A stretch of 64,000 nucleotides of DNA, taken from Pelagicoccus sp. SDUM812005 (GTDB taxonomy: Bacteria; Verrucomicrobiota; Verrucomicrobiia; Opitutales; Opitutaceae). Below are positions 33,157-41,479 of the stretch, one piece after another; position 1 is the first letter of the stretch, and every line of letters starts with the position of its first letter. The notes beneath the pieces are model-generated. The model was not told the origin of the DNA and ran no database searches. It saw only the letters and a program-made list of their open reading frames with translations. The stretch is from NCBI RefSeq assembly GCF_031127875.1, contig NZ_JARXIA010000009.1:186001-250000 (forward strand), written 5' to 3'. The position numbers were made by a program, and so were the translations under genes.

Positions 33157-33281
33157 TGGTGATGTTTCCTAAGCTTGTGGTGATCGCGTTGATTTTCGCG
33201 GCGATTTTTTTGACGGCGGCTGGCGTGGTTACGCTGCTGTGGATGGTTGTGAAGGATATAATCTCAAAGGACCTGTGGTAA
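33156..33281 (+). CDS. 41-residue single-helix membrane peptide
   Basis: The ORF starts at the ATG that overlaps the symporter stop (TAATG) and ends 1 nt before the carbamoyltransferase ATG. It begins MVMFPKLVVIALIF, has one hydrophobic helix (about residues 6-32) and ends in a short charged tail with IISKDLW. The overlap with both neighbours and the absence of stops in a tightly packed operon argue that it is translated. It may be a small accessory subunit of the symporter, as known for several transporters. No homologue is recognised. Confidence 0.7.
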   Translation: MVMFPKLVVIALIFAAIFLTAAGVVTLLWMVVKDIISKDLW

Positions 33282-33282
33282 G

Positions 33283-34377
33283 ATGAACGAAAAGTTGGAG
33301 TTGAATAAGCATATCGAGTTTTTGGAGCCTCCGGAAGGCGTAGCGACGTTGAGGCCTCCGCCGCTTAACCTTTTCGAGGACAACCCGATTGATCTCTCGG
33401 TGCTTCGTAGGCTGAAGGGGCGATCGATCTTGGGTGTGAAGGATTTCGAGCGCGAAGAGGTGATCGAGCTAGCGAAGCTGGCCGCGGTGCTGGAGAATTT
33501 CGAGATCGCTCCTTATCACATCATGGACGGGAAGATCGTTACCACGGCCTTCTTCGAAGCGAGCACGCGTACGCGCCTTTCCTTCGAGAGCGCGGTTTTG
33601 CGTTTGGACGGTAAGGTTCTAAGCATCCCCGAGGGAGGCGTTACGGGAGTGCGCAAGGGCGAGTCGCTGGAGGATATCGGCGAGATGTTCAACGCTTACT
33701 GCGACATGGTGATCATGCGTCACACCGAAACGGATTCGGCGGAACGCGTACGGAAGAACCTGAGGGTGCCGCTCATCAATGCCGGCAACGGCAGCGGTGA
33801 GCATCCGACGCAGTCCTTGGCGGACTGGTACGCGCTCTTGAAGTGGAAACCGGAGCTTGCGAGTCCCGACCCGAGCAAGAAGAGCAAGCGGCTCTGTCTC
33901 GGGATTTTGGGTACGCCCGGAAGCATGCGAGCGGTGAAGAGTTTCTTGCTGATGTCTCTGATGTTTCAGGACCGGATAAGTCGGGTGGTTGTCGTATCTC
34001 AGATGGCGGATCCTTTTGGGGAGGACTTGGTGGCCGAGCTGAACAAGGCAGGCATCAAGTACGAGGTGACTAACGACATGCAGAGCCGGGTATCCGAGTT
34101 GGACGTGATCTATATGAACTCGATCGCATTCCTAGGAGATAGCTACAAGAACTTGGACAGCGAGTACCAGCTGAACAAAGACAGCAAGCTTAAGAAGAAC
34201 GCGGTGATACTCCACCCCTTGGCTCGTTTGTCCGAGTTGGACTGCAGTTTGGACGATACGGCTCACAACCTTTATTTCTCGCAGGCCCACGGGGCTGTGT
34301 TCGTACGGCAGGCGCTTCTCATAAGCGTGAGCGGGCGTCTGGATCGACTGCCCGACGAAATACCAACCGTAAAGTAG
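33283..34377 (+). CDS. Aspartate/ornithine carbamoyltransferase-family enzyme with altered amino-acid site
   Basis: A 364-residue protein. The carbamoyl-phosphate half is intact: EASTRTRLSFE (Ser94-Arg98), KGESLEDI (Lys125), MRHTE (Arg146, His147), GEHPTQSLADWY (His174, Gln177). In the second half, Arg216 is kept, but the TRVQ segment that binds aspartate in E. coli PyrB (Arg229, Gln231) reads NSIA (279-282), and HPLPR reads HPLAR (311-315). There is also an extra insert near LGDSYKNLDSEYQ. It therefore belongs to the superfamily but probably does not use aspartate or ornithine. With a carbamoylase and an amidase in the same operon, a catabolic carbamoyltransferase is possible. Confidence 0.88.
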   Translation: MNEKLELNKHIEFLEPPEGVATLRPPPLNLFEDNPIDLSVLRRLKGRSILGVKDFEREEVIELAKLAAVLENFEIAPYHIMDGKIVTTAFFEASTRTRLSFESAVLRLDGKVLSIPEGGVTGVRKGESLEDIGEMFNAYCDMVIMRHTETDSAERVRKNLRVPLINAGNGSGEHPTQSLADWYALLKWKPELASPDPSKKSKRLCLGILGTPGSMRAVKSFLLMSLMFQDRISRVVVVSQMADPFGEDLVAELNKAGIKYEVTNDMQSRVSELDVIYMNSIAFLGDSYKNLDSEYQLNKDSKLKKNAVILHPLARLSELDCSLDDTAHNLYFSQAHGAVFVRQALLISVSGRLDRLPDEIPTVK

Positions 34378-34427
34378 AACAAGGACTGGAGCGCATTGAC
34401 GTTCTCAAGTCCAAACCTAAGGAAACT

Positions 34428-36395
34428 ATGTGCGGAATCGCAGGAATATTTTCAGTAAAAGCAATGCATCCAGAGGATGGGTACACCCTGTCTCGGATGC
34501 TGAAGACGATCGAGCATCGCGGTCCCGATGGGGAAGGAAGCTATGTGGATGCGGAACGTGGGTTAGCGATGGGGCATACACGCCTTTCGATCATCGACCT
34601 TAATACCGGCGAGCAGCCTATCCACAGTCCGGACAAGTCGTTGACGCTGACGGTCAACGGCGAGTTCTACGATTTTAAGAAGTATCGCTCTCATGCCATG
34701 GCGGAAGGGGAACGCTTCAGTTGCAAGTCCGATAGCGAGATTGCGCTCACGCTTTATCGGAAATACGGCAAGGCCTTTGTCGAGCACTTGCGTGGCGAGT
34801 TCGCAGTTGCTCTCTACGATCGGGAGAAGGACGAGATGCTGTTCGTGCGGGACCGCTTTGGCATTCGGCCCTTGTTCTATTACAATTCCGGCGAGACCTT
34901 CGTTTACGGGTCGGAGGTGAAGGCGATCTTGGCCCATCCGGATGTGCCGAAACGCTTGAACCGCAAGGCGGCCTTGCACCAGCTAATGCAAACGATCGAG
35001 CCGGGAACGTCCGCGTTCGAGGAGATCGTGGCGGTGGAGCCAGGCCATATGCTGGTGGTAAGGAAGCGTAATGGAAAGCTGGAGACGTCGACTCGTAAGT
35101 ACTGGGATATGGACTTCCCGGAGATCGATGCCCGTGACGCGATGATGAGCGAAAGGGATCACGTCGAACAGGTTCGGGAGAAGCTGATCGAATCGGTGAT
35201 TTTTCGTTTGGAGGCGGACGTGCCGGTAGGCTGTTACCTTTCGGGAGGGATCGACAGCTGCAGCATTCTCGGTCTGGCCACGGGGGCGATGCAGAGCCCT
35301 GTGAAGGCGTTTACGATCAGCTTCGACGACGACAAGTACGACGAAGCGCATATCGCCAAGGAGATGTCCGACAGCATGGGAGCTGACCAGGAGCAGATCA
35401 ACTTGAAGGCGGACGATTTGTACGGCGAAAATTTTATCAAGACTGTCTGGCACGCGGAGCGTACGTTTTACAACACCTTAGGGGTCGCCAAGTACCTGAT
35501 GAGTCAGCGAGTCAGGGAATGTGGATACAAAACGGTGGTGACGGGAGAGGGTGCCGACGAGCTGTTCGGCGGTTATCCAGCCTTCAAGCGTGACATGTTT
35601 CTCTACGGTCTGGACCACGAGACGCCGCAGGAGCGAGCCCGTTTGCAAGGGCTTTTGGACGAATCGAACAAGTTGTTCAAGGGGGCGATTTTGGCGGAGA
35701 ACCAGATGACGCATCCCGCCTTCGAGGAACTGTGCGGGTTCACGCCGTCGTGGATACAGCCTTGGATGGCTACCTTGGAGTTGGCGAAGCCGTTGTTGAG
35801 CGATGACGCCTTGGAGGAGATTGGCGACTACGATCCGATCGAGGCGATCGCCTCCAAGATCGATAGCAAGATGTTGATGAACCGCCATGCGCTCGACAAG
35901 GCCCAGTATACCTGGAGCAAGTGTCAGCTCGAGGGCCAGATTTTGAACTGGGGCGGCGATCGGGTGGACATGGCGAACTCTATGGAATCGCGTCCTGCTT
36001 TTCTGGACCATCACTTGGCTGAGGTGGCGATGCAGGTGCCTCCTAGCCTGAGGGTGAAGGGGAACATCGAGAAATGGGTGCTGCGCGAAGCGGTGAAAGG
36101 CGTGTTGCCGGAAGTGCTCTACAAGCGCGAGAAGTTCGCCTTCATGGCCCCGCCTGCGCACACGAGCCCCGACAAGCTTGCCAAGGTGAACGAGTTGATC
36201 GACCGCTTCTTGAACCCGGATGCCTTGCGCAAGGCGGAGCTGCTCAGTCCGGAGCGGACGGCGAGGTTCCTCGAGGACTATCGCAAGGATCAGGACCCCG
36301 TCTCGCTAACCCGCAAGGACACCTTGCTGAATCACTTGCTATGCTTGCAGATCTTGAGCGAGACCTTCGTCGAGACCCCAGTTGTATCTAACTAG
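34428..36395 (+). CDS. Asparagine synthase-like glutamine amidotransferase
   Basis: A 655-residue protein. The N-terminal class II glutaminase domain starts MCGIAGIF (nucleophile Cys2) and has TRLSIIDL and VNGEFYDF. The C-terminal synthetase domain has the PP-loop SGGIDS near residue 273 and EGADELFGGYP. All signature residues of AsnB are present. At 655 residues it is about 100 longer than E. coli AsnB, close to the longer AsnB/AsnO-type subfamilies whose substrates differ. In this operon it could amidate aspartate or a related carboxylate; the actual acceptor is unknown. Confidence 0.9.
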   Translation: MCGIAGIFSVKAMHPEDGYTLSRMLKTIEHRGPDGEGSYVDAERGLAMGHTRLSIIDLNTGEQPIHSPDKSLTLTVNGEFYDFKKYRSHAMAEGERFSCKSDSEIALTLYRKYGKAFVEHLRGEFAVALYDREKDEMLFVRDRFGIRPLFYYNSGETFVYGSEVKAILAHPDVPKRLNRKAALHQLMQTIEPGTSAFEEIVAVEPGHMLVVRKRNGKLETSTRKYWDMDFPEIDARDAMMSERDHVEQVREKLIESVIFRLEADVPVGCYLSGGIDSCSILGLATGAMQSPVKAFTISFDDDKYDEAHIAKEMSDSMGADQEQINLKADDLYGENFIKTVWHAERTFYNTLGVAKYLMSQRVRECGYKTVVTGEGADELFGGYPAFKRDMFLYGLDHETPQERARLQGLLDESNKLFKGAILAENQMTHPAFEELCGFTPSWIQPWMATLELAKPLLSDDALEEIGDYDPIEAIASKIDSKMLMNRHALDKAQYTWSKCQLEGQILNWGGDRVDMANSMESRPAFLDHHLAEVAMQVPPSLRVKGNIEKWVLREAVKGVLPEVLYKREKFAFMAPPAHTSPDKLAKVNELIDRFLNPDALRKAELLSPERTARFLEDYRKDQDPVSLTRKDTLLNHLLCLQILSETFVETPVVSN

Positions 36396-36413
36396 TAACT
36401 ACGCTGAAAAACT

Positions 36414-37667
36414 ATGCCGTTGGCGATCGATATCGAAAGGCTGAAGCAGGACTTCTTCGAGCTGTCCGAGATTGGAAAGAATCCGGAGGATCGCGGCCTG
36501 TATCGAACTGCTTTCTCGGCAGCGGATATGGAAGGGCGGGCTTGGTTGCGGCGGAAGTTGGAGGCGCTGGGGCTCGCGGTGCGGATGGATGGAGCGGCTA
36601 ACGTTTTCGGTCGCCTGGCGGCCGAGGACGAAGCGACGAAAACGCTTCTGGTAGGCTCCCATTTGGATACGGTTCCCTGCGCGGGAGCTCTGGACGGGAG
36701 CCTAGGCGTACTGGTGGCCCTGGAGTGTTTGCGCACGCTCAAGGAACGGGGGACCGATGGTTATACGCGGCATCTGGAGCTCGTGGCTTTTAGCGACGAA
36801 GAAGGCCGCTTTGGCGGGATGTTTGGCTCCGAAGCGGTGGTCGGGGCGGTCACGCCGGAGACCTTGGAGTACTACAGTGACTTGGAGGGCTGTACCTTGG
36901 CGGAAGCGATGACTCGCTGCGGCATGAATCCGTTGGAAGCGTTGGATGCCCGCTTGGAGGCGGAGCAGATCGATGCTTATCTGGAATTGCACATCGAGCA
37001 AGGGCCAGTGCTGGACCGTTTGCGGAAGTCGGTGGGGATCGTAGAGAACATCACCGGTCTCTTTAAGTGGCTCATCAAAATTCGCGGCACGGCGAACCAT
37101 GCCGGCACCACGCCTATGGAGATGCGGGAGGACGCGTTTATGGGTCTGGCGGACTTCGCTCACGAGATTCCGCGTATCTTGGAAGAGAATGGCGCGGAGT
37201 CTAGTCGCGCTACCATCGGCAGAGCGCAGATTTTGCCCGGCGCTCCGAATACCGTACCGGGGCTGGTGGAGCTGACTATCGACGTGAGGGATACGTCGAA
37301 AGCTGTATTGGAAGATCTGGGACAAGCCTTTCATCGGGCGCTGTCGGCTATCGCGCGTCGCCGCAAGCTGATGTTCGACTACGAGATCCAGAGCGAGATC
37401 GAGCCGACTGAATGCCATGGCGAGATCATCGAAGTCCTGGAGGAGGAAGCGCAGAGCTTGGGCTTAGACTATTTGAAGATGTCGAGCGGAGCGGCTCACG
37501 ATGCCCAGATCATGGCTCAGCTCACTCGGATCGGGATGATTTTCGTTCCGAGCCGGGAGGGGAAAAGCCATTCGCCCGCGGAGTGGACGGCTTGGTCGGA
37601 CATCGAAGCCGGAGCGAATCTCTGCTTGAGGGCAATCGATCGCATGGCGCGATCCGCTAAGACATGA
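36414..37667 (+). CDS. M20-family N-carbamoyl-amino-acid / allantoate amidohydrolase
   Basis: A 417-residue protein of the HyuC/AllC/beta-ureidopropionase group. Its metal ligands are visible: His83 in GSHLDTVP, Asp94 in GALDGSLGV, Glu129-Glu130 in SDEEGRFGG, His193 in ELHIEQGPVL and His362 in SGAAHDAQ. Such enzymes split N-carbamoyl amino acids or allantoate to the amino compound, ammonia and CO2. It begins 18 nt after the amidotransferase gene. It could hydrolyse either the product or a competing form of the substrate of the carbamoyltransferase. The family assignment is firm; the substrate is not. Confidence 0.92.
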   Translation: MPLAIDIERLKQDFFELSEIGKNPEDRGLYRTAFSAADMEGRAWLRRKLEALGLAVRMDGAANVFGRLAAEDEATKTLLVGSHLDTVPCAGALDGSLGVLVALECLRTLKERGTDGYTRHLELVAFSDEEGRFGGMFGSEAVVGAVTPETLEYYSDLEGCTLAEAMTRCGMNPLEALDARLEAEQIDAYLELHIEQGPVLDRLRKSVGIVENITGLFKWLIKIRGTANHAGTTPMEMREDAFMGLADFAHEIPRILEENGAESSRATIGRAQILPGAPNTVPGLVELTIDVRDTSKAVLEDLGQAFHRALSAIARRRKLMFDYEIQSEIEPTECHGEIIEVLEEEAQSLGLDYLKMSSGAAHDAQIMAQLTRIGMIFVPSREGKSHSPAEWTAWSDIEAGANLCLRAIDRMARSAKT

Positions 37668-37677
37668 CCTGTATCCA

Positions 37678-38418
37678 ATGAGTAAAGACACGAGTAAGCA
37701 AAGCGACCCATTGAAGTCGATCTACCACGATTCGATCGTGGATAATCCCGGGCATTTCAAGCAATTGATAAACCACAACACGGGGCTGCTCTGCATCGAT
37801 TTGCAGTATCTCGACGCGGTGGAGGGGTTTGGCGTGTTTCGCGAGCCGGAAAAGTCGGGCGTGCCGAAGGAAGGGCGTGACTATTACTTCAGCCGCTTGA
37901 AGGAGACGGTATTGCCGAATGTGAGGCGTTTGCAGGATGCGTTTCGCTCGTGCCAGCTAGAGGTCATGCATACGCGAATACAGTCTTTGACTCAGGATGG
38001 ACGGGATCGGAGCGCGGGGCACAAGCGTTTGGATCTATTGGCGGCTCCCGGTTCGAAGGAGGCCGAGTTTGTGGAAGCGGTGGCGCCGGTTGGCGACGAG
38101 GTGGTTGTCAACAAGACGGCCAGTGGCGTGTTCTCTTCGACCAACTTCCATTTCGTGCTCAACAACATGGGAGTGAACGCGCTCTTCGTTTGCGGCGTCT
38201 ACACGAACGAGTGCGTGGAGACGACCGTGCGGGCGGCGAGCGACCTTGGCTATTTCGTGACGATGGTAGACGATGCCTGCGCCACGGTGACTCCACGCTT
38301 GCACGAGGCGAGCATCGCGACCTTGAAGGATCGCTACGCTCGGGTGGTGAGCACCGAGGAGGCCTTGGAGGACTTGGCCCGGTTTGCGGGAGTGGAGTCG
38401 AGCAGCATGAAGCCGTAG
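37678..38418 (+). CDS. Isochorismatase-fold cysteine hydrolase (carbamoylsarcosine/ureidoacrylate amidase type)
   Basis: A 246-residue protein with the catalytic triad Asp41 (LLCIDLQY), Lys146 (VVVNKTASGVF) and Cys179 (CGVYTNECVETTVRAASDLGY). Members include N-carbamoylsarcosine amidase, RutB and biuret hydrolase, which attack ureido or carbamoyl amides. The N-terminal 30 residues are an extra helical stretch. It is the last gene of the operon, 10 nt after the M20 gene, and is convergent with the maltodextrin locus. It is probably a second amide- or ureido-cleaving step of the same pathway. Confidence 0.9.
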   Translation: MSKDTSKQSDPLKSIYHDSIVDNPGHFKQLINHNTGLLCIDLQYLDAVEGFGVFREPEKSGVPKEGRDYYFSRLKETVLPNVRRLQDAFRSCQLEVMHTRIQSLTQDGRDRSAGHKRLDLLAAPGSKEAEFVEAVAPVGDEVVVNKTASGVFSSTNFHFVLNNMGVNALFVCGVYTNECVETTVRAASDLGYFVTMVDDACATVTPRLHEASIATLKDRYARVVSTEEALEDLARFAGVESSSMKP

Positions 38419-38451
38419 GAGCCCCGCGGGCTATATTGCCGGGAGGATCGG

Positions 38452-39750
38452 CTAGTTGTCTTCTTCTACGAAACGGAGGGAGATGGCGGCGATGGCTAGG
38501 GAGGCTCCGCCGAGGGCGACGGCGATGGCGGCGTTGTTCGAGAACAGGTGCTTGACGACGAAGCCCAGTCCGAGCGAGGCGACGATTTGGGGGAGGACGA
38601 TGAAGAAGTTGAATACGCCCATGTAGAATCCCATTTTCTTGGCGGGAATCACGTTGGAGAGCATGGCGTAGGGCATGGACAGGATGCTTGCCCAGGCGAT
38701 GCCGACGCCGACCATGGAGACGATCAGTATCTGAGGGTTGGATACGAGGACAGTGGAGGCGAGTCCAAACGCCCCGCAGGTTAGGCAAACGGTATGGATG
38801 GCTTTGGCGGAGAATTTCTTGGTCAGGGCGATGAGGGCGAAGGAGAAGAGGAAGGCGATGAAGTTGTAGGCGCTCAGGCAAACGCCGGCCCATTCGATGC
38901 CTTCTTGGTAGGCGGCCTCGCCGACTTTTCCGCCGAAGACTTGAGTCGCAACTGCAGGTGAGAAGTAGAGCCAGAGGCAGAAGAGGCCGAACCAGGTGAA
39001 GAACTGGGAAACTGCGAGCTGGCGCATGGCTTTGGGCATGCTTTTGATGCCGGAGAAGATTTCCGCGAACATGTTGCCGACTCCGGCCGACTGGGCCTTT
39101 TCGCGCTCGAAGGCTTCGATGTTCTCAGGCGGATTTTCTTTGGTGGTGAGAACGGTGTAGAGCACCGCGAAGAAAAAGATGGCGGAGCCGATATAGAAGG
39201 AGATCTTGACGGTTTGCGGAATGGCGCTGCCTTCCGAGGAGCCGGCTTCCATGCCGAATACGTTGCTGAAAACCCAAGGCAAGGAGGAGGCGGCTACGGC
39301 GCCAAGGCCGATGAGAAGGCTTTGCATGGCGAAGCCAGTCTTGCGTTGGTCTTCGGGGAGCTTGTCGCCCACGAAAGCGCGGAAGGGCTCCATGGATACG
39401 TTGACCGATGCGTCGAGGATCCAGAGGAGGCCGGCGGCCATCCAGAGGGTGGAGGAGTTTGGCATGGCGATGAGGGCCAAGCTGGCGAGGATGGCGCCTA
39501 CGAGGAAGTAGGGACGCCGGCGTCCGAGGCGAGTCCAGGTGCGGTCGCTGTAGTATCCAATTATTGGTTGCACGATCAGGCCGGTGATCGGCGCTGCCAG
39601 CCAGAGCATGGGAATCTCGCTCTCCTCGGCTCCGAGGTATTGGTAGATCGCGGACATGTTGGCCATCTGCAGTCCCCATCCGAATTGGATGCCGAGGAAG
39701 CCGAAGCTCATGTTCCAGATTTGCCAGAAGGATAGTCGTTGTTGGGTCAT
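38452..39750 (-). CDS. MFS sugar transporter, SLC45/maltose-sucrose type
   Basis: A 432-residue protein with 12 predicted helices. The first helix reads FGFLGIQFGWGLQMANMSAIYQYLG, and loop 2-3 carries YYSDRTWTRLGRRRPYFLVG, the signature of SLC45-like proton/sugar symporters that bacteria use for maltose and sucrose. It is encoded 20 nt after malQ, so it most likely brings maltose or maltodextrins from the periplasm into the cytoplasm. A weak AGCCC/GGGCT hairpin lies in the short convergent gap just past its stop. Confidence 0.85.
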   Translation of the reverse strand: MTQQRLSFWQIWNMSFGFLGIQFGWGLQMANMSAIYQYLGAEESEIPMLWLAAPITGLIVQPIIGYYSDRTWTRLGRRRPYFLVGAILASLALIAMPNSSTLWMAAGLLWILDASVNVSMEPFRAFVGDKLPEDQRKTGFAMQSLLIGLGAVAASSLPWVFSNVFGMEAGSSEGSAIPQTVKISFYIGSAIFFFAVLYTVLTTKENPPENIEAFEREKAQSAGVGNMFAEIFSGIKSMPKAMRQLAVSQFFTWFGLFCLWLYFSPAVATQVFGGKVGEAAYQEGIEWAGVCLSAYNFIAFLFSFALIALTKKFSAKAIHTVCLTCGAFGLASTVLVSNPQILIVSMVGVGIAWASILSMPYAMLSNVIPAKKMGFYMGVFNFFIVLPQIVASLGLGFVVKHLFSNNAAIAVALGGASLAIAAISLRFVEEDN

Positions 39751-39770
39751 TTGGGGCGAAGCGAAAAGGC

Positions 39771-41366
39771 TTAAGCAGTGGGGATTTCGTCGAAGGTTGT
39801 CTTCTTTTCCGGAGGAGCAGAGTAGTTGCGCTGCTGGGTGTCGTCAACGCGGTGGTAGCGTTTGTGGAGGGTTAGGAGTCGGTCGACGGAGCCTTGGGTG
39901 AGGGTTTCGAAGTTTTGGGGATCGAGGCGCCACTGCCAGTTTCCGATGGAGGTGCCCGGTTCGTTCATGCGGGCCTCGGGCCCGAGTCCGAGCAGGTCTT
40001 GCACGGGGGTGATGACGAGTCGGGCGACGGAGGCGAGGGCGGCTTGCAGGATGCGGTGGACGGTGGGGCTGTCGTGCAGGTCGAAGTAGTCGAATACGTT
40101 TTGCTTGTTTTCGCCTTTGAGGGAGTCGAGCCACGCCTGGGTGGTCGCGTTGTCGTGGGTGCCGGTGTAGACGACTTGGTTGCGTTCGAAGAAGTGGGGG
40201 AGGTTGACGTTATTGTCGTCGTGCCCGTAGCCGAACTGCATGATCTTCATGCCGGGGAAGCCGGTTTGTTCGCGAAGTTTGAATACGTTTTCGTTGATGT
40301 ATCCGAGGTCTTCGGCGATGAACTTGCCTTCCGGGATGGCTTGTTCGATGGCCTGGAATAGGGCGATGCCGGGGCCCAGTTCCCACGCCCCTTCCGAGGC
40401 GTCGGGGGCATGGGATGGCACTACCCAAAAGTCGGCGAAGCCACGAAAGTGGTCGAAGCGGAGCACGTCGAAGAGCTCGAGGCTGGAGCGGATGCGTTCG
40501 ATCCACCATTTGTATCCATTTTTCTCGAGATGCTTCCAGTTGTAGAGCGGGTTGCCCCAGAGCTGTCCGGTTTCGGAGAAGTAGTCGGGCGGGACGCCGG
40601 CGACGGAATCGAGGTCGCCGTCGGCTTTGACGAGGAAGTTGTCGCGGCGGCTCCAGACGTCGGCGCTGTCGAGGGCGACGTAGATGGGGATGTCGCCCAC
40701 GATCTGCACGCCTTTTTCGTTGGCGTAGCGTTTGAGGCGAGTCCATTGGTGAAAGAAAACGTATTGGTAGAAGGCGTGTCGCGACCGTTCGGATACGTCG
40801 GGTTGGGCGAGCTTGATTTTGGAGATCCGTTTAGGGTCGCGGAAGGAGACCGGCCACTCGACCCAGGAACGTTGCCCGAAGCGGGCCTTGAGGGCCATGA
40901 AGGTGGTGTAGGGGTCGAGCCAATACGCTTGGGATTCGTAGAACTCGTGGAAGGATTGTCCGTCTTCGAAGGAGAAGGTTTGCGGGTCGAAGCGGGAGTG
41001 GGCCTTGGCGAGGATGCCCCAGAAACGGTGGTAAAGTTGGCCGTAGTCGACGTGGTCGCTTGGGAGCTGGCGGAGCTCGGAGACTTCGTCCTCCTGGAGG
41101 AGGCCGCGCTCGACGAGTTCGGCGAGGTCGATGAAGTACGGGTTACCGGCGAATGCCGAGAAGGACTGGTAGGGGGAGTCGCCGTATCCGGTGGGGCCGA
41201 CGGGACAGACTTGCCAGTAGGCGAAGCCGGCGGCGGCGAGGAAGTCCACGAAGTTTTGAGCGCCTGCTCCGAGGTTGCCGATTCCGGTGTCGCTCGGTAG
41301 GGAGCTGACGTGGAGGAGGGCTCCGGACTGACGGGCGGTCAGCCAACTGTGTGCGAGAGTGGACAT
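39771..41366 (-). CDS. malQ: 4-alpha-glucanotransferase (GH77, amylomaltase)
   Basis: A 531-residue protein from the ATG at 41364-41366 (MSTLAHSW); the frame extends 18 codons further without a better start. GH77 motifs are complete: GALLHVSSLPSDTGIGNLG, CPVGPTGYGDSPYQSFSAFAGNPYFID, VGDIPIYVALDSADVW, the nucleophile region DVLRFDHFRGF, the acid/base region FIAEDLGYI, and TGTHDNATTQAW. It transfers glucan segments between maltodextrins and releases glucose. It lies between the receptor gene and the sugar transporter gene in the maltodextrin locus. Confidence 0.96.
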   Translation of the reverse strand: MSTLAHSWLTARQSGALLHVSSLPSDTGIGNLGAGAQNFVDFLAAAGFAYWQVCPVGPTGYGDSPYQSFSAFAGNPYFIDLAELVERGLLQEDEVSELRQLPSDHVDYGQLYHRFWGILAKAHSRFDPQTFSFEDGQSFHEFYESQAYWLDPYTTFMALKARFGQRSWVEWPVSFRDPKRISKIKLAQPDVSERSRHAFYQYVFFHQWTRLKRYANEKGVQIVGDIPIYVALDSADVWSRRDNFLVKADGDLDSVAGVPPDYFSETGQLWGNPLYNWKHLEKNGYKWWIERIRSSLELFDVLRFDHFRGFADFWVVPSHAPDASEGAWELGPGIALFQAIEQAIPEGKFIAEDLGYINENVFKLREQTGFPGMKIMQFGYGHDDNNVNLPHFFERNQVVYTGTHDNATTQAWLDSLKGENKQNVFDYFDLHDSPTVHRILQAALASVARLVITPVQDLLGLGPEARMNEPGTSIGNWQWRLDPQNFETLTQGSVDRLLTLHKRYHRVDDTQQRNYSAPPEKKTTFDEIPTA

Positions 41367-41426
41367 TTTTTCGAGTTCGTTTGCGGGTGATCGGTCCGCG
41401 TTTGGGCGGGAGAGGTTCAAAGAAGA

Positions 41427-41461
41427 GGGCTGGCCGAGTCAGGTCCCTGCTCGGCCAGCCC
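41427..41461 (-). terminator. Terminator/attenuator between the receptor gene and malQ
   Basis: A perfect 12-bp stem GGGCTGGCCGAG / CTCGGCCAGCCC with an 11-nt loop, 19 nt past the receptor stop. On the minus strand it is followed by TCTTCTTTG, a modest T-run. It probably makes expression of malQ and the transporter lower than that of the receptor. Confidence 0.7.
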
Positions 41462-41479
41462 GTGTCTCGTTTTTCGTCC

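Noticed and set aside
33283-34377. Assignment as pyrB or argF
   Set aside because: The aspartate- and ornithine-specific residues are both missing, so a precise gene symbol would be misleading.
41367-41420. N-terminal extension of malQ
   Set aside because: The added 18 residues precede the family's normal start and no start codon there is better than the ATG at 41364-41366.
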